Shown: piece after piece, positions 12,673 through 14,190 of the stretch
Numbering within the stretch: position 1 is the first letter of the stretch
How the letters are laid out: each line of letters opens with the position of its first letter
Position numbers and translations under genes: made by a program
Notes under the pieces: generated by a model
What the model was told of the DNA's origin: nothing
Databases searched by the model: none
Seen by the model: only the letters and a program-made list of their open reading frames with translations
Assembly: GCA_036555705.1 (NCBI GenBank)
Contig: DATBKT010000043.1
Location: 1-14,190 of the forward strand
Origin: JARBAU01 sp029237525
Lineage (GTDB): Archaea > Thermoproteota > Nitrososphaeria > Nitrososphaerales > Nitrososphaeraceae
DNA length: 14,190 bases
Reading direction: 5' to 3'

Positions 12673-13338
12673 ATGGAGATTGATCATTGCTCATTTCCAG
12701 AGGACGCCCTTTACGATCCAGATAACTTTGTGTGGGCAAAGGTTGAGGGTGATAAATTGGCTCGAGTCGGCATCAATTCTGTACTGTCCTCGTTAGCTGG
12801 GAGATTGATCAAGGTTTCTCTGAAGGGAATAAATATGAATATCACAAAAGGGAGGAGTCTGGGCACAATAGAAAGCGGTAGATATTTTGGAGTAGTGCGA
12901 TCACCAATTACGGGAAGTATAGTTGAAATTAATGATGCAGTAGTGAACAATCCTAAGCTAATAAATGAATTTCCTTATACTGAGGGATGGGTCTCAGTTA
13001 TCAAGAACGAATACTTGAATTTGGAAATCAAGAATCTCAGTACAATCCAAAGTTGTCGTGATATCATAAGATCTCAGATACAACGACTGCATACAAAATG
13101 CTTTGTGGCATTTCCAGACCATGAAATGTATGAAATAGGAGTAGAATGTTCCTCAACCCTTGCGAAATTAGATGACTTGATAAAGCGAGTGGGTGCAGGT
13201 GACGTAATTCACATAGTTTCAGATGACGTAACCGCAGATCTGGAGATGATGAGATGGTCTGAGCTTCGTTTCCAGCCCATAGTCGAGATAAGACAAGAGA
13301 ACAATCTCTTTCATATTTTAGTAAAAAAGTCCTCATGA
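12673..13338 (+). CDS. GcvH-like domain fused to a TusA-like domain; lipoyl-lysine position is arginine
   Basis: The product is 221 aa from ATG 12673. Residues about 10-125 follow the glycine-cleavage H protein pattern: DALYDPDNFVWAKVEGDKLARVGI, a GRLIKVSLKG block, then GTIESGRYFG...SPITGSIVEIND (64-88) and FPYTEGWVSVI (100-110). In true GcvH the ESvKa lysine carries lipoate; here the aligned residue is Arg70, so ordinary lipoylation is impossible there. Residues about 150-221 match TusA (SirA) in length and order: YEIGVECSSTLAKLDDLIKR aligns with the LDLRGLRCPEP helix start, and GAGDVIHIVSDD aligns with GETLLIIADD, ending in FHILVKKS. The TusA thiol is kept (Cys159) but CPxP is CSST. TusA proteins carry persulfide sulfur. 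I infer a sulfur-relay or scaffold role rather than glycine cleavage, as no gcvT or gcvP is nearby. GcvH call good; TusA call moderate. Confidence 0.75.
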   Translation: MEIDHCSFPEDALYDPDNFVWAKVEGDKLARVGINSVLSSLAGRLIKVSLKGINMNITKGRSLGTIESGRYFGVVRSPITGSIVEINDAVVNNPKLINEFPYTEGWVSVIKNEYLNLEIKNLSTIQSCRDIIRSQIQRLHTKCFVAFPDHEMYEIGVECSSTLAKLDDLIKRVGAGDVIHIVSDDVTADLEMMRWSELRFQPIVEIRQENNLFHILVKKSS

Positions 13339-13490
13339 TTCACTCTGTTTTTAATCTAAAAGTATTGTGTTCCAATTTCGGGTGTTTCTTGCGGATTAGC
13401 ATTAGATCCAGACATATCATTTTCGTTCTCTTGCTCTTGTATGAGCAAACAAAATTGAAGTTCATTGTTTCAATGATAATGACGAATTAA

Positions 13491-13661
13491 CTATCCTGAG
13501 CTCATTCCACGAATATTCGATCTATTTCCATTTTGAAAATGTGAACTTGTTGGTGCGGGTATAGGTAAAATGGTAGTGGAAGGGTTAATCGCGATCAGTG
13601 TGGCACTTACGCCAATTATTACAATACTTATCAAAATAATTAGAACTAATTTCTTATTCAT
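13491..13661 (-). CDS. Short membrane-anchored (or signal-peptide) hypothetical protein
   Basis: The product is 56 aa from ATG 13661 (MNKKLVLIILISIVIIGVSA). A short basic start is followed by a strong hydrophobic helix (about 5-27) and an extracytoplasmic proline/serine/threonine/asparagine-rich tail (PSTTILPIPAPTSSHFQNGN). This is the pattern of a secreted or membrane-anchored peptide, with the tail outside. The frame stays open 25 codons upstream to 13736, but the K-K start and an AT-rich TATA-like box centred at about 13685 (24 nt upstream) favour 13661. No family is recognised. Such peptides are frequent near surface proteins; the gene upstream on this strand (13848-14190) may be one. Confidence 0.5.
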   Translation of the reverse strand: MNKKLVLIILISIVIIGVSATLIAINPSTTILPIPAPTSSHFQNGNRSNIRGMSSG

Positions 13662-13677
13662 CGATTGAGAAGTGAGC

Positions 13678-13692
13678 TTATTTAAAATAAAT
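13678..13692 (-). promoter_or_regulatory. TATA-like box for the short membrane-anchored protein
   Basis: An AT-only stretch (TTATTTAAAATAAAT on the plus strand) is centred about 24 nt upstream of the ATG at 13661 on the minus strand, close to the spacing expected for a leaderless archaeal transcript. Confidence 0.4.
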
Positions 13693-13847
13693 GCTTCGGG
13701 GGGCTTTTTCAAAATACAGATAATAGTGAGCAACATTTAGAGGGCTAGGTAATAATCCCCAACTCATCTTAGATAATGGTGCCAGTGAGGAATTTGACTG
13801 CGGACCCGGCAAGTGCCTTCCAGCAGAGTATAGATCTATTTTGAAAC

Positions 13848-14190
13848 TTAATCAAATGGAATTGGGAGCTTTGGCATTAGCGCATTTTGATCGAACCCTT
13901 TCTTAACCTCATCAATAATTTTACTGGACAAATCATCCACTCTGTTACTAATGTTGTCTACGGTATTTTGAGGAGAAGCTGCCTTGAATGTTGCACTTAT
14001 CGTTCTATCCTTGTAACCTACTGCCGAAATCTTTGAGTAGATATTGTATGTAGATTCGGATTTTCCTTCATCTGTCATTTTCCATGATTTTGATATTTTC
14101 CCATCGGGACCAGTAAAGCCCACAAACTGCCTTTCTAGAATTGATGAAGATGTTGGTTGAACATCTGTTGTTACCTTTGCTCCGGCTATC
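13848..14190 (-). CDS. Hypothetical protein, 3' part (5' end beyond the window)
   Basis: The frame is open from the right edge and gives the last 113 residues. A GTG at 14123 is in frame, but coding continues through it upstream (TTDVQPTSSSILERQF), so it is not the start. The visible part has a beta-strand-like stretch with GFTGPDGKISKSWKM, a serine/threonine-rich section, then a helical section (VDNISNRVDDLSSKIIDEVKKGF) and a proline-rich end (PKLPIPFD). I recognise no family. There is no membrane span in this part. The polar, S/T-rich composition and the neighbouring small membrane-anchored protein would suit an exported or surface protein, but the N-terminus that would show a signal peptide is missing. 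Confidence 0.6.
   Translation of the reverse strand, partial: IAGAKVTTDVQPTSSSILERQFVGFTGPDGKISKSWKMTDEGKSESTYNIYSKISAVGYKDRTISATFKAASPQNTVDNISNRVDDLSSKIIDEVKKGFDQNALMPKLPIPFD

Noticed and set aside
13357..13446. Minus-strand tail-like frame ending NPQETPEIGTQYF
   Set aside because: Looks hydrophilic and protein-like, but only 19 codons from its ATG (29 from a TTG), with an upstream stop; too short to support as a gene.
1..14190. CRISPR arrays, insertion-sequence ends, transposase or integrase genes, toxin-antitoxin pairs
   Set aside because: Looked for and not seen: no regularly spaced repeats, no DDE or recombinase motifs, and no paired small genes with recognisable toxin or antitoxin folds.

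Overview
The window looks like an AT-rich chromosomal stretch of an archaeon, most likely a Nitrososphaeria (Nitrososphaerota, formerly Thaumarchaeota) ammonia oxidiser of the soil type. This is inferred from several signs. A thiolase is followed directly by an archaeal DUF35 zinc-ribbon/OB-fold protein. TATA-like boxes sit about 24-30 nt upstream of start codons, as in leaderless archaeal transcripts. GTG and TTG starts are frequent, Shine-Dalgarno sequences are mostly absent, and small single-membrane-span proteins are common. No 16S rRNA or complete tRNA is present to confirm the taxonomy.

Region 1 (1-5747) is a sugar and ligase neighbourhood. It holds the 3' end of a nucleotide-sugar dehydrogenase, a PIG-L/LmbE-type deacetylase, a CarB-like ATP-grasp ligase (minus strand), a BshC-like protein with an inserted zinc ribbon (minus), a PHP-domain metallohydrolase (minus) and a second ATP-grasp ligase (plus, divergent from the PHP gene). 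A PIG-L deacetylase beside a BshC-like protein recalls the last two steps of bacillithiol synthesis: deacetylation of a GlcNAc conjugate, then addition of an amino acid to the freed amine. Together with two ATP-grasp ligases this is the best candidate in the window for an undescribed pathway, either an archaeal thiol or amino-sugar conjugate or an aminoacylated surface glycan.

Region 2 (5748-6851) is about 1.1 kb with no gene I can defend. Region 3 (6852-10432) carries conserved metabolic genes on the plus strand: a DUF92/VTE6-type membrane protein, a nitrilase-superfamily amidohydrolase, and the thiolase-DUF35 pair expected to act as one acyl-CoA condensing complex.

Region 4 (10433-14190) has lower gene density and many small proteins. 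It includes a small hypothetical protein whose apparent promoter and ATG are separated from its body by an in-frame TAG, a tiny membrane protein starting at TTG, a tRNA-3'-end-like fragment, a four-helix membrane protein, a GcvH-like protein fused to a TusA-like domain with arginine at the lipoyl-lysine position, a short membrane-anchored protein, and the 3' part of an unrecognised gene running off the right edge.

All family assignments were made by reading motifs and alignable patterns by eye. No database search was run.
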